In this document: positions 6,498-13,373 of the stretch, one piece after another
Position numbering within the stretch: position 1 is the stretch's first letter
How the letters are laid out: every line of letters starts with the position of its first letter
Source of the DNA: Tissierellia bacterium
GTDB lineage: Bacteria; Bacillota; Clostridia; Tissierellales; Peptoniphilaceae
DNA: 33,477 bases
Assembly: GCA_030537765.1 (NCBI GenBank)
Contig: JAUNVH010000022.1
Coordinates: 1 to 33,477, forward strand
Reading direction: 5' to 3'
Position numbers and translations under genes: made by a program
The notes under the pieces: generated by a model
Seen by the model: only the letters and a program-made list of their open reading frames with translations
Told to the model about the DNA's origin: nothing
The model's database searches: none

Positions 6498-7640
6498 TTA
6501 TTTATATTCTTTTGCAAGTTCTTCTAATGTGCGATAATTTATATATTTTGCCTTTTCTATGCTGCCAAATTCTACTATCAATTTGCCTATGATTTCCATT
6601 GCTGCATCTTCTACTGCTTTGTCAACTTTTGCCATTTGAGCTGTTGGCTCTTCAAAGCTGGTCAAGCTGGGTATTAGATTTTGGAGATAGTATCTTGGAT
6701 CGAAAGCGCTCGGCTTTTCTTTCATGAAATTATAGATTTCATTTATGGCTTCATCTTTTAATATATCGGGATCATTTTTGAAGAGTCTTAGTAAGTTTCT
6801 GGTGGTATAAAGTCTGATATCTGTATCTACATTTATCTTTCTTACTCCGGCTTTTATTGCAGTCTTTAGCTGCTTTATTGGTATTCCGCCTGCGTTTTTT
6901 AATTCTCCGCCCAGTTCGTTTATTTCTTTTACTATATGTTCTTCGACATTTGAGGAACCGTGTGAAACTATCGATGCGTGTAGATTTTCATGCAAGAAAC
7001 ATTCTTTGATTGCCGTTACTATTGGCTCGCGCAATACGACATTTTTGCCTTTATTTGCTCCGTGGCTTGTGCCGTAGCTGATTGCCAATGCGTCGACTTT
7101 AGTTTCTTTTACAAATTTTACTGCATCGAGAGGATGAGTGTATGTTGATTCTTCTGAAACTACATTGTCTTCTACGCCCTTTAAGACTCCAAGTTCGCCT
7201 TCGACTGATACTCCATATTTATGGGCATATTCGGTTACTTCTCTAGTTATTTCAATGTTTTCTTCAAAGCTCTTTGAGGATCCGTCTATCATGATTGAAG
7301 TATAGCCCGAATCGACTGCTGCTTTGCAAACTTCGAAAGAGAGTCCGTGGTCTAGATGTAAGGCTATGGGTATTAAAGAATTTTCGCCATATTTTCTTAC
7401 TGCATTTGCTAGTAGTTCCATGCCTCTTTTTTTCTCATCGAGTGTTGAATTTCTATAATCTTTTATTCCGCCTATGAATCCGTTTGCAGCTTCTGCACCT
7501 TGAATTACGAGGGGTGAATTATAGATTTCCGCTATTCTTATTGCGGCTTTTACTTGCTGAAAAGAATTGACATTAAATGCGCCGAGCGCAAATTCCATCT
7601 CTTCAGCCAATTCATACATCGGTTTCATTGATGTTAGCAT
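6498..7640 (-). CDS. fba: Class II fructose-bisphosphate aldolase
   Basis: Zn2+-dependent aldol cleavage of fructose-1,6-bisphosphate to DHAP and glyceraldehyde-3-phosphate; cytoplasmic. Family marks: GAFNVNSFQQ (20-29), HLDHG (95-99; catalytic D97 and zinc ligand H98), GELG (148-151), ISYGTSHG (zinc ligand H193), IVSHGSSN (third zinc histidine) and KINVDTDIR (phosphate loop). At 380 residues it is longer than the common 285-310 form, with an extended C-terminal half including YYLQNLIPS. It has its own promoter, an AAGGAGGA site and a terminator, so it looks monocistronic although pfkA and pyk are elsewhere in the window. Tagatose-bisphosphate activity cannot be excluded. Confidence 0.92.
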   Translation of the reverse strand: MLTSMKPMYELAEEMEFALGAFNVNSFQQVKAAIRIAEIYNSPLVIQGAEAANGFIGGIKDYRNSTLDEKKRGMELLANAVRKYGENSLIPIALHLDHGLSFEVCKAAVDSGYTSIMIDGSSKSFEENIEITREVTEYAHKYGVSVEGELGVLKGVEDNVVSEESTYTHPLDAVKFVKETKVDALAISYGTSHGANKGKNVVLREPIVTAIKECFLHENLHASIVSHGSSNVEEHIVKEINELGGELKNAGGIPIKQLKTAIKAGVRKINVDTDIRLYTTRNLLRLFKNDPDILKDEAINEIYNFMKEKPSAFDPRYYLQNLIPSLTSFEEPTAQMAKVDKAVEDAAMEIIGKLIVEFGSIEKAKYINYRTLEELAKEYK

Positions 7641-7720
7641 ATTGTTCCTCCTTAAAATGTTTACTTTTTATAAATTGTATAATAGAAAATTTTTGATTTG
7701 AATATTAACCGCCCCTCTCT

Positions 7721-7749
7721 ATTATAGCCTATATAATTCAATCTTTAAA
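7721..7749 (-). promoter_or_regulatory. Promoter of fba
   Basis: On the minus strand: -35 TTTAAA (7744-7749), 17-nt spacer, -10 TATAAT (7721-7726). It is located just after the nitroreductase terminator. Confidence 0.55.
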
Positions 7750-7762
7750 GGCTCTTTAATTA

Positions 7763-7791
7763 TTAAAAGGGGTGGATTTTTTATCCACTCC
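7763..7791 (-). terminator. Terminator after the nitroreductase gene
   Basis: On the minus strand: GGAGTGGAT, loop AAAAA, ATCCACCCC, then TTTTAATAATT. The nine-pair stem has one mismatch. It lies about 30 nt past the stop at 7821 and closes the MEP operon. Confidence 0.65.
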
Positions 7792-7820
7792 AAATATTTT
7801 TATTTAATTTATTTAATATT

Positions 7821-8336
7821 TTATATAAAATGAACGAAGTCATCGAATGAGCCAAATTCTTGTCGGCGAGGTTCTTCATTTGGATAGCCAAATGCCAATA
7901 CACATTCTATTGTGAATTTATCATCGATGCCGAATTCTTTTTTGATATAGTCGCTCGAGCTAATTTTTGATTCATGTTCGGCCGTGCGTATATGCACCCA
8001 ACAGCTCGCTATGCCGTGTTCATGGGCTGCCAATTTTAAATATGAGGCTACGAATGTGGCATCTTCTATATAGGTATTGGGGTTTTTATTTGCATCTGCT
8101 GCTATGATTATTGCAAAATCTGCATCTTCGACAAATTCTCCCCATTGTGGTTTTGCATATGCTAGTTTTTTAAGTTTTGCTTTATCTCTTGTTATGAACA
8201 TTTCGACATGCTGAATATTTCTGCCCGTTGGTGCATATAATGCCGTCTGTGCGATATCTCTTATTGTTTCATAGCTTGCAATTTGATTTGTATAAGATCT
8301 TATTGTTCTGCGCTCTTTTGCCATCTGTTTAAACAT
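7821..8336 (-). CDS. Nitroreductase-family FMN oxidoreductase
   Basis: FMN-dependent NAD(P)H oxidoreductase of the nitroreductase fold. The N-terminal KERRTIRSY is the usual FMN-phosphate-binding segment, followed by APTGRNIQHVEMFI. Later, AAHEHGIASCWVHI and LAFGYPNEEPRR are typical of the family's C-terminal half. At 171 residues it is a short, single-domain member; the true substrate cannot be inferred. AGGAGG lies 6 nt upstream of the ATG and sits in the end of yjbQ, 10 nt away. It is the last gene of the group that begins with ispE. Confidence 0.85.
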   Translation of the reverse strand: MFKQMAKERRTIRSYTNQIASYETIRDIAQTALYAPTGRNIQHVEMFITRDKAKLKKLAYAKPQWGEFVEDADFAIIIAADANKNPNTYIEDATFVASYLKLAAHEHGIASCWVHIRTAEHESKISSSDYIKKEFGIDDKFTIECVLAFGYPNEEPRRQEFGSFDDFVHFI

Positions 8337-8346
8337 AATATACCTC

Positions 8347-8742
8347 CTATATAACTTTTACATAAAATTCTCTAAATCTAGGGCCATCAAATTCTGCAAA
8401 ATAGATGCCCTGCCATCTGCCCAATACTGGTCTGCCGTTTTCGACAATTACTGTCTCCGATGCGCCTATTAAGCTCGATTTTATATGAGCTGCGCTATTG
8501 CCTTCTGCATGTTTAAAATCTGCCCAATCGGGGCTTATGCTGTCGAGCCCTCGGATAAAATCTGTGCATACATCGGGATCGGCATTTTCGTTTATGGTGA
8601 TTGCGGCTGTTGTATGTGGGCAAAATACTATTGCCAAGCCGTCTTTGATTTGTGATTTGACGATTGCATTTTCAATATCTTTTGTGATGTCTATCATTTC
8701 GTCTTTGGCATGTGTCTTTAGTCTTAATTTTTCGAGATACAT
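8347..8742 (-). CDS. yjbQ: YjbQ / UPF0047 family protein
   Basis: Small (131-residue) trimeric-fold protein of the YjbQ family, annotated in databases as a secondary thiamine-phosphate synthase; the physiological role is uncertain. Signatures: CPHTTAAITINENADPDV (61-78), FKHAEGNSAAHIKSSLIG (97-114) and GRWQGIYFAEFDGPR in the C-terminal third. The conserved histidines (HTT, H98, AAH) probably bind a metal. It starts 9 nt after the hypothetical gene, with GAGGTGA upstream. No thiamine gene is near, so the neighbourhood gives no support for a thiamine role. Confidence 0.88.
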   Translation of the reverse strand: MYLEKLRLKTHAKDEMIDITKDIENAIVKSQIKDGLAIVFCPHTTAAITINENADPDVCTDFIRGLDSISPDWADFKHAEGNSAAHIKSSLIGASETVIVENGRPVLGRWQGIYFAEFDGPRFREFYVKVI

Positions 8743-8751
8743 TTTATCACC

Positions 8752-9138
8752 TCACATTAATTTTGCGATTGCGTCCCAAAACCATCTATTTTTGTCTACA
8801 TCTTTTGTGCCAATATCGATTATATCTGTATGTTTTATTATTTTTTCAAGCGCTTCTTTTAATATGCTGGGCAAATTCTTTTGTTCCAACTGTTTTGCTA
8901 TATCGTCTGGAATTGCATGGCCCGATATTTCTATTGCCACAGAATTTGCAGTTATGTCTAGACTTCTATCATATCTTTTATAATATGCATCTAAGGCTTT
9001 TCTAGCTAGTATTTTATTGCCGTATTTTTTTAAAACTGCTTTTAGATTTTCGTTATTATTTATTCTGATTATATTTTCTGTATCGAGATTTATTTCTAAA
9101 TAATCGTCATTGTCGATTCTTATTTTTTCAAATTGCAT
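8752..9138 (-). CDS. Hypothetical protein, 128 residues
   Basis: Not recognised. It is a small, soluble, charged protein without signal peptide or membrane segment. The N-terminal third is strand-like and acidic (IRIDNDDYLEINLDTENIIRI). The middle is helical (KKYGNKILARKALDAYYKRY), and the C-terminus ends in KNRWFWDAIAKLM. Its reading frame is supported by a GGAGG site 7 nt before the ATG, tight spacing to yjbQ (9 nt) and co-orientation. That ribosome site is buried in the hairpin that follows ispF, so its translation may be conditional. Confidence 0.65.
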   Translation of the reverse strand: MQFEKIRIDNDDYLEINLDTENIIRINNNENLKAVLKKYGNKILARKALDAYYKRYDRSLDITANSVAIEISGHAIPDDIAKQLEQKNLPSILKEALEKIIKHTDIIDIGTKDVDKNRWFWDAIAKLM

Positions 9139-9140
9139 AA

Positions 9141-9174
9141 AAATTCCTCCTTTAGGTCTTATACCCTAAGGAGG
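9141..9174 (-). terminator. Hairpin after ispF that also holds the next gene's ribosome site
   Basis: CCTCCTTTAGG (9146-9156) pairs with CCTAAGGAGG (9165-9174), ten pairs with one bulge. On the minus strand the 3' arm is followed by AATTTTT, so it is terminator-like. The 3' arm contains AAAGGAGG, the Shine-Dalgarno of the gene starting at 9138. The stop of ispF is 33 nt upstream of the first arm. Confidence 0.65.
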
Positions 9175-9206
9175 TTTTAAATAACAAATCATTTGTAATG
9201 GATATT

Positions 9207-9683
9207 TTATTTATTTTTATAAAGATTTGTAATTGCAAAGGCTTCTATGCCTTCTTCTTTTCCAACGAAGCCGAGTCTTTCGGTTGTGGTGGCCTTTATT
9301 GAGATTTTTTCTATATCGCAATTTAATACTTTGGCTAAGTTTTTTCGCATTTTTAAAATATGAGGTGCAAGTTTAGGTCTTTGTGCTGCAATTACTATAT
9401 CTGTATTTCCAAGCTCATATCCCTTTTCTTTTATCAATTTATCGACTTGTTCCAAAAGTTTTAATGAATCGATATCTTTATATTTGGGATCTGTGTCTGG
9501 AAAATGCATTCCTATATCGCCAAGCGCCAATGCGCCGAGCATTGAATCCATTAGGGCATGAACTGCAACGTCTGCATCTGAATGGCCCAGTAGCCCCAGT
9601 TCATAATCTATTTTTACTCCGCCTATTATTAGTTTTCGATTTTTTACTAATTTATGCACATCATAGCCTAATCCTACTCGCAT
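9207..9683 (-). CDS. ispF: 2-C-methyl-D-erythritol 2,4-cyclodiphosphate synthase
   Basis: Fifth MEP-pathway step: cyclises CDP-ME 2-phosphate to MEcPP with release of CMP; a homotrimer with Zn2+. Zinc ligands D8 and H10 are in GYDVHKL, and H42 is in [25 protein letters not shown] and [18 protein letters not shown] are family signatures, and 158 residues is the normal length. Its ATG lies inside the end of ispD (23-nt overlap in another frame), with GGAG just upstream. This is a separate gene, not a fused IspDF. Confidence 0.95.
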   Translation of the reverse strand: MRVGLGYDVHKLVKNRKLIIGGVKIDYELGLLGHSDADVAVHALMDSMLGALALGDIGMHFPDTDPKYKDIDSLKLLEQVDKLIKEKGYELGNTDIVIAAQRPKLAPHILKMRKNLAKVLNCDIEKISIKATTTERLGFVGKEEGIEAFAITNLYKNK

Positions 9684-10368
9684 TTCGCTCCTCCAAAATT
9701 TTCATGCCGATGGCAATATCTTCTCTGGTCGTGATTTTTATATTATTATAATCGCCTTCGAATATATGCACATCTTCTCCTGCTAATTCTAACATTTGAG
9801 AATCGTCTGTTACTGTATATTTATTTAGACCTTTTTTATAGGCTGCGATTATATTTTTTGTTTTAAATACTTGCGGCGTCTGAATTGCATATATATTTTC
9901 TCTCTTTGGCGTATTAATTACTATATTTTTTTCTCTATCTATTTCTTTTACTGTGTCTTTTAATGGCACTGCCGGTATTGCATTGCCTTTTTGCATGCAA
10001 ACTCTTACGCCTTCTACTATGAGTTCTTCTGTTACGAAGGGTCTTGCTCCGTCATGGCAGATGACTATTTGAGATTTTTCATCTACTGCCATTAGTCCTT
10101 TGAATGTGGATTCTTCTCTAGTATTTCCACCTTCTACTAATTTGATTTCACTAAAACAGTAGCGCTGTCTTACTATATGTCTTTTGAAATGTGAAATTTC
10201 GTCTTTTTTCAATACGAGTATTATTTCGTCTATCAATTTTGTTTTGCAAAAGACATCTAGCACATGTTCTATTACTTTTTTATCGCCAATTTCTAATAGC
10301 ATTTTGGAATAGGGCAAATTCATTCGGACACTGTCTCCTGCGCCCGTTATTATTGCCGAAATAAACAT
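9661..10368 (-). CDS. ispD: 2-C-methyl-D-erythritol 4-phosphate cytidylyltransferase
   Basis: Third MEP step: MEP plus CTP gives CDP-ME. The nucleotide-binding start reads [18 protein letters not shown], with R15 and K22 in place of the usual AAGxGxRM...PKQ; the P and Q of PKQ are changed but the lysine is kept. The GGNTREES segment (about 92-99), CHDGARPFV (about 116-124) and a TDD motif near residue 198 are characteristic. At 235 residues it is a typical length. It starts 4 nt after the upstream oxidoreductase gene and overlaps ispF. Confidence 0.93.
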   Translation of the reverse strand: MFISAIITGAGDSVRMNLPYSKMLLEIGDKKVIEHVLDVFCKTKLIDEIILVLKKDEISHFKRHIVRQRYCFSEIKLVEGGNTREESTFKGLMAVDEKSQIVICHDGARPFVTEELIVEGVRVCMQKGNAIPAVPLKDTVKEIDREKNIVINTPKRENIYAIQTPQVFKTKNIIAAYKKGLNKYTVTDDSQMLELAGEDVHIFEGDYNNIKITTREDIAIGMKILEERNASRIRL

Positions 10369-10372
10369 TTTG

Positions 10373-11668
10373 TCACCTCATTAAGTCTTTGTCGATTTGA
10401 GATCTCATCTCATAGATGATTTCTTTAGAATCTATATCTATCATGGAGCGTGTTATTATTTTGTCCTTTTTAATATCGCAATTTGCTATTGCAGCTTCAT
10501 CGATTAGGCCTATGGGTAGATAGTCTTTTTCTAAAGCCGTCTTTGCTTCGTGTAACATTCCATAGCAATCGTCATTGCCGATGCCTTTTATTTTTTCGCC
10601 AGCTTTTATATCTCTTTTGGCTACTGCTATAGTATCTGAAATTTGCCCCATTATTGGATTTATTGTGGCCTGTTTTTCAATTACTGCAGAAAATATTGTG
10701 CGTGGAACTTCTAAACTGCAAAGATGAAATGGCCTATATAAAAGATAGTTTGGGCCATCTCCCATGCCTAAATATTTCATATCTTCTTTTGTTTCATTAG
10801 AATCTGTGCTCACTAGTGCATATACTCCTGGAGCTATTCCATAGACATAGTCTAATGTCTTATAAGAATTTAAAATTCCGCCTTCTGTTTTTAATCTCAG
10901 CTTTTCGATTAGCTCATCTGTATTTGCATGGATTCCATGACAGCCAAATACATCGGGCAAAAAGCCTGTTGCATTTGATACTGCATTTAATTCTATCATA
11001 GTATTGGTCGCATCTACAAACGATGTCAAGCTCTTTTCGCAAAGTTTCTTTTCTTTTGCCTCTTGTGCCAATTCTTCATTTGTGGCATAGCGATCGATTT
11101 TGTTATTCTTTCCTTTGCCAGCTGCTAAGACTTCTAAACCTATGCTCTTTGCAAATTCGATTAGCCCAATTATGGCTGCCGGTTCATCTCCGTCTGCTCC
11201 TGTGTAGATTACTCCGTTTTCTTTTGCGAGCTTATTTAGATATGAGCCGACTGTGCTATCGCATTCTACATTTAGCATTATCATATTTTTAGAATTTTTT
11301 AAGCTCTCATAGCTTAATTTTGCTCCATAAACTGGATTGCCAGTTGCATCTACAACTGCATCTACTAAGCTGACTCTCGAAGGCAATGTATAATCGTCTG
11401 AGATTACAAATTTTCCTTTTTCTATACTCTCTTTTGCAATTTTTATATTATCGGTTTTTACAATATCTGTTTCTGATACTTTAAGTTCTGTAAGCACTCT
11501 TTTGGCTTTATTTACATTTCGATTTATTATTATCCCTGCGTGCATGCCCTTTAATTGTAGCATTTGATTTACTAGGGATTTGCCCATTTTGCCAATGCCA
11601 CAGACTGCTGTGATTATGGGTTTATTTTTGGCTTCCAATTCGCTCAGAACTGAATTCATTTTAAACAT
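10373..11668 (-). CDS. drl: Homoserine-dehydrogenase/SAF-type oxidoreductase, probable DXP reductoisomerase II (DRL)
   Basis: A 431-residue NAD(P)-dependent enzyme. The Rossmann start is AVCGIGKMGKSLVNQML (glycines at 24, 26 and 29). A catalytic-type core follows (VDATGNPVYGAKL, MLNVECDSTVG, YTGADGDEPAAI, AGKGKNNKIDRYAT), and the C-terminal part (about 335-415, AVAKRDIKAGEKIKGIG) is SAF-like. This is the family often labelled homoserine dehydrogenase or SAF-domain protein; a Brucella member is established as DXR-like (DRL), converting DXP to MEP. Its place between ispE (8-nt overlap) and ispD (4-nt gap) supports that role here. No classical DXR lies in the window. GGGAG lies 8 nt before the ATG. 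Confidence 0.75.
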   Translation of the reverse strand: MFKMNSVLSELEAKNKPIITAVCGIGKMGKSLVNQMLQLKGMHAGIIINRNVNKAKRVLTELKVSETDIVKTDNIKIAKESIEKGKFVISDDYTLPSRVSLVDAVVDATGNPVYGAKLSYESLKNSKNMIMLNVECDSTVGSYLNKLAKENGVIYTGADGDEPAAIIGLIEFAKSIGLEVLAAGKGKNNKIDRYATNEELAQEAKEKKLCEKSLTSFVDATNTMIELNAVSNATGFLPDVFGCHGIHANTDELIEKLRLKTEGGILNSYKTLDYVYGIAPGVYALVSTDSNETKEDMKYLGMGDGPNYLLYRPFHLCSLEVPRTIFSAVIEKQATINPIMGQISDTIAVAKRDIKAGEKIKGIGNDDCYGMLHEAKTALEKDYLPIGLIDEAAIANCDIKKDKIITRSMIDIDSKEIIYEMRSQIDKDLMR

Positions 11669-12515
11669 ATTTTTCTCTCCCTACGGTTTTTAGCCGATAA
11701 GTCTTAAAGTTTTTACTTTCAAAATATTTATCAAGTTCGTCAAATTGGCTTTTATCTTCAAATATGCCAAAGACTGATGAACCTGATCCACTCATGAGCG
11801 AAAGATAGGCTCCGCTTTCTATGAGTTTTTCTTTTATAGTTTCAATTTCTGGATGCATTTTAAAAACGATGCGCTCCATGCTATTATGTGCAAGCTCTTG
11901 AATTTTTTTAATTTCATTATTATTTAGTGCATTTAAAAAATCTTTTGCACTATATGAATCAATAAAATCTATTCTATCATAAATTTTGGCAGAAGATATA
12001 GAAATTTTTGGATTTACAAGATAAATAAATCTATCTGAAAAATCATGCATTTCTATAAATTTTTCGCCAATGCCCTTTGCCCTTTGCGTTTTTGGCATTA
12101 GAAAAAACGGCACATCTGCGCCCAAAGTCTTTGCCAGTTCTAAAAGTTTGGCTTTTGGGATATTTAAATTTAAAAGCTCGTTCACGCCCTTTAATACCAT
12201 TGCAGCGTTTGAGCTGCCTCCGCCAAGGCCTGCGCCGATTGGAATTTCTTTTTCTAAAGTTATTTTTACACTTTCTTCTTTTAAAAATGGTTCCAAAAGT
12301 CTATATGCCTTTGTGCAGAGATTGTTTTCATCTGCTTTTAGATCTCCCAAGACATTTAATTCATAAGTTTTTGCTTTTTCTATATGCAAATTGTCATAGA
12401 GATTTATGCGCTGAAAAACTGTGTCTAATTCATGATAATTGTCTTTTCTCTTTTTGCCTACATTCAAAAATAGATTTAGCTTTGCAGGGCATAATATATT
12501 TATTTTACTCGCCAT
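11661..12515 (-). CDS. ispE: 4-diphosphocytidyl-2-C-methyl-D-erythritol kinase
   Basis: Fourth MEP step: ATP-dependent phosphorylation of CDP-ME. It is a GHMP kinase with PAKLNLFL (K12, substrate side), the ATP loop PIGAGLGGGSSNAA (92-105) and ADVPFF with the catalytic D134. The C-terminal MSGSGSSVFGIF is motif III. Length 284 residues, normal. It is the first gene of the MEP operon, behind a promoter at 12548-12576, and its end overlaps the start of the oxidoreductase gene by 8 nt. Confidence 0.95.
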   Translation of the reverse strand: MASKINILCPAKLNLFLNVGKKRKDNYHELDTVFQRINLYDNLHIEKAKTYELNVLGDLKADENNLCTKAYRLLEPFLKEESVKITLEKEIPIGAGLGGGSSNAAMVLKGVNELLNLNIPKAKLLELAKTLGADVPFFLMPKTQRAKGIGEKFIEMHDFSDRFIYLVNPKISISSAKIYDRIDFIDSYSAKDFLNALNNNEIKKIQELAHNSMERIVFKMHPEIETIKEKLIESGAYLSLMSGSGSSVFGIFEDKSQFDELDKYFESKNFKTYRLKTVGREKYV

Positions 12516-12547
12516 AATATCTGCTCCATTTATTCTTTATCGATAAC

Positions 12548-12576
12548 ATTATATCATAAAACGATAAATTTTATAA
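12548..12576 (-). promoter_or_regulatory. Promoter of the MEP operon
   Basis: On the minus strand: -35 TTATAA (12571-12576), 17-nt spacer, -10 TATAAT (12548-12553). The -10 is perfect and the -35 weak. It lies 10 nt past the T-run of the previous terminator. Confidence 0.5.
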
Positions 12577-12585
12577 TATTTTTCC

Positions 12586-12620
12586 AAAAAAACATTCGGC
12601 AAATATTAATGCCGAATGTT
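12586..12620 (-). terminator. Terminator overlapping the end of the PepSY-like lipoprotein gene
   Basis: Perfect 10-bp arms AACATTCGGC (12591-12600) and GCCGAATGTT (12611-12620) with a T7 run on the minus strand. The 5' arm is formed by the last codons and the stop codon (12606-12608) lies in the loop. Confidence 0.85.
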
Positions 12621-13373
12621 TATAATTTCATTTTTGATTATATCAATTTCCAAATAATTTCTTTCGCCAGAATCTTCTATGCCAACTTCCACTATTGGAC
12701 TTGTGGCTGAAACTATTGGCTTTAACAAAAAGACTTCGCCAGATTTTTCAAATTGGGCAATTTTCTTAGCCTTTATCAATTGGGCATCAATGTCTAAATC
12801 TCTATATGCCTTCAAAAATTCTTCGTCAGCTTTTTCATAGCTTACGACATTGCCATCTCTATCTAATTGAATGTCAAAATACTCATCGCCGTCTTTTACG
12901 AGCACGATATATTTTGTGACACTGCCTTCTATTGATTCGGCATTTTCAAATGAAACTATTTTGCCTCCGCCTACATTGTCTTTTGCGATTGAAGTCATTT
13001 CTTCGTAAGTCTTTAGATCGTTTATATTTTTATCGAATGCGATTATATAGTCATTTGGAATTTCTTCAGTTTCAATTTTGGGTTCTTCTTCGCTTTTTAT
13101 TTTGTATTCAAAAGTTTTGAAACTGTGATCTTCTCTGCCCAATATAATTATTTTGTCGCCAAGTTCTTTTGTGAGATAGAGTTCAAAATTGGGATATTTC
13201 GTTTTTAAATCTGTTAAAATATCTTCTTTCGAAATTATAATCTCTTCTACGACAATTTCTTCATTTTCTTCGTTTTCGCTTTCGATCGCTTCCTTTGGCA
13301 AAGGCTTTGAACTGCAAGCTGTCAGTATAGACAGTATGAGAATTGCCAAAAAAATTTTAGATCTTTTTGTCAT
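12606..13373 (-). CDS. PepSY-like lipoprotein
   Basis: Exported lipoprotein: MTKRSKIFLAILILSILTAC gives a lipobox with C20 as the lipidated cysteine. An acidic linker rich in E follows. Two PepSY-like units appear to make up the rest: one around residues 115-175 (KIVSFENAESIEG...YIVLVKDGDEYFDIQLDRDG) and a shorter one at the end (EVGIEDSGERNYLEIDI). An upstream in-frame TTG at 13376 is possible, but ATG at 13373 is chosen because it forms a TGATG junction with the SLH gene stop, with AAAGGA upstream. PepSY-type domains often restrain secreted peptidases; none is seen here. Confidence 0.75.
   Translation of the reverse strand: MTKRSKIFLAILILSILTACSSKPLPKEAIESENEENEEIVVEEIIISKEDILTDLKTKYPNFELYLTKELGDKIIILGREDHSFKTFEYKIKSEEEPKIETEEIPNDYIIAFDKNINDLKTYEEMTSIAKDNVGGGKIVSFENAESIEGSVTKYIVLVKDGDEYFDIQLDRDGNVVSYEKADEEFLKAYRDLDIDAQLIKAKKIAQFEKSGEVFLLKPIVSATSPIVEVGIEDSGERNYLEIDIIKNEIINIRH

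Noticed and set aside
8498..8983. 161-codon open frame on the plus strand
   Set aside because: It lies wholly opposite yjbQ and the hypothetical gene, both of which have good ribosome sites and (for yjbQ) family motifs. It has no domain of its own.
9661..9683. ispD and ispF as a frameshifted IspDF fusion
   Set aside because: Each has a complete sequence with its own stop or start and normal length. ispF has a ribosome site before its ATG, and a 23-nt overlap is ordinary.
12077..12517. 146-codon plus-strand frame opposite ispE
   Set aside because: Leu/Arg-rich antisense translation. ispE in the other strand carries complete GHMP motifs.
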